From Dictyocoela muelleri (taxonomy: Eukaryota; Microsporidia): 16,250 bases of DNA. The translations under genes and the position numbers were made by a program. The DNA is taken from NCBI GenBank assembly GCA_016256075.1, contig SDVU01000271.1, positions 1-16,250 of the forward strand, in the 5' to 3' direction. Under the pieces are notes generated by a model. It was not told the origin of the DNA. It ran no database searches and saw only the letters and a program-made list of their open reading frames with translations. Below are positions 15,913 through 16,250 of the stretch, in pieces (within the stretch, counting starts at the first letter, position 1; each line of letters opens with the position of its first letter).

Positions 15913-16250
15913 TAATAAAAACCTTTGTATAACTTAATAATGTTTATTGAAAGTTTTCTAAATCTACGAAATTTCTCAGCTAATCTCAGAAGTAATTAGC
16001 CTGGTCGTCCCCACAATATAAAAATCTCTAAAATTTAGGGAGTCTTCGCCAACCCTTGTCTAAAACTTTGGTTCTCTGAAGTCTTCTAATAAAATAAAAT
16101 AAATAAAACTATGTTTATTAAAAGTTTTCTAAATCTACCTCAAATACTCCGCTAAGCACAACAATACAACAACCAGATCGTCCCCACGATATCACAATCT
16201 CTAAACCCGGCGAGTTGTCGCCAACCTTGGTCCAAGACCTTTGGTTCTTG
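15913..16250. repeat. ~171-bp tandem repeat, about two copies, running off the window
   Basis: ATGTTTATT(G/A)AAAGTTTTCT begins at 15940 and again at 16111. The shared blocks that follow are CTAAATCTAC, TCGTCCCCAC, ATCTCTAAA, GCCAACC-TTG and TTTGGTTCT. An A-rich (AAATAAAATAAATAAA) stretch precedes the second copy. Read on the minus strand, each copy begins AGAACCAAAG and ends in AATAAACAT followed by a T/A-rich tail, so a SINE-like or other 3-prime-tailed unit is possible. The minus strand also gives a short peptide-like reading (GFRDCDIVGT). It may be a complex satellite continuing beyond 16250. Confidence 0.75.

Noticed and set aside
1-16250. CRISPR arrays, tRNA or rRNA genes
   Set aside because: Tandem repeats lack the repeat-unique spacer layout, and no cloverleaf or rRNA-like sequence was noticed; a covariance-model scan would be needed to exclude small RNAs.

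Overview
This is very AT-rich eukaryotic nuclear-type DNA with no intact gene that I can find. Every stretch with recognisable coding content is a decayed transposable element; the rest is minisatellite, foldback DNA and featureless AT-rich sequence. The mix of Merlin/IS1595-type, FLYWCH-MULE and CGGBP1-like hAT transposases in AT-rich, gene-poor DNA suggests an arthropod-infecting microsporidium or an arthropod genome. That is inference; no host marker gene is present to settle it.

Layout. 1-490: a strong hairpin and two tandem arrays. 500-890: fossil of an LTR-type retroelement integrase. 921-1225: a 147-bp-armed inverted repeat whose arms look formerly coding. 1226-1815: decayed hAT transposase (+). 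1818-2610: decayed Merlin-type transposase A (-). 2693-2804: a small foldback element. 3242-3394: copy A of a dispersed repeat. 3770-6150: a block of minisatellites whose centre is a mirrored 14-15 bp array, C-rich on the left and G-rich on the right, turning over near 4826. 6200-7380: short tandem arrays, A/T low complexity and a hairpin. 7389-7541: dispersed repeat copy B.

7761-11317 alternates a ~150 bp repeat (R) with two Mutator-like elements: R1, MULE1 (+), R2, MULE2 (-), R3. Both MULEs carry a FLYWCH zinc finger and the D, D and E positions of a MULE transposase, spread over several frames. 11440-11967: a 16-bp minisatellite running into a ~370 bp foldback. 12553-13648: a Merlin-type element (B, -). 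13864-15153: a well-delimited Merlin-type element (C, -) with long compound terminal inverted repeats and a probable 8-bp target duplication. 15178-15795: two short arrays. 15913-16250: about two copies of a ~171 bp tandem repeat that leaves the window.

No host gene, tRNA, rRNA, CRISPR array or operon was seen. The genes do not work together as a pathway. The window is best read as a transposon graveyard within or beside repeat-rich, heterochromatin-like DNA. Most transposase remnants were found by reading all frames, because they are too broken to show as long open frames.
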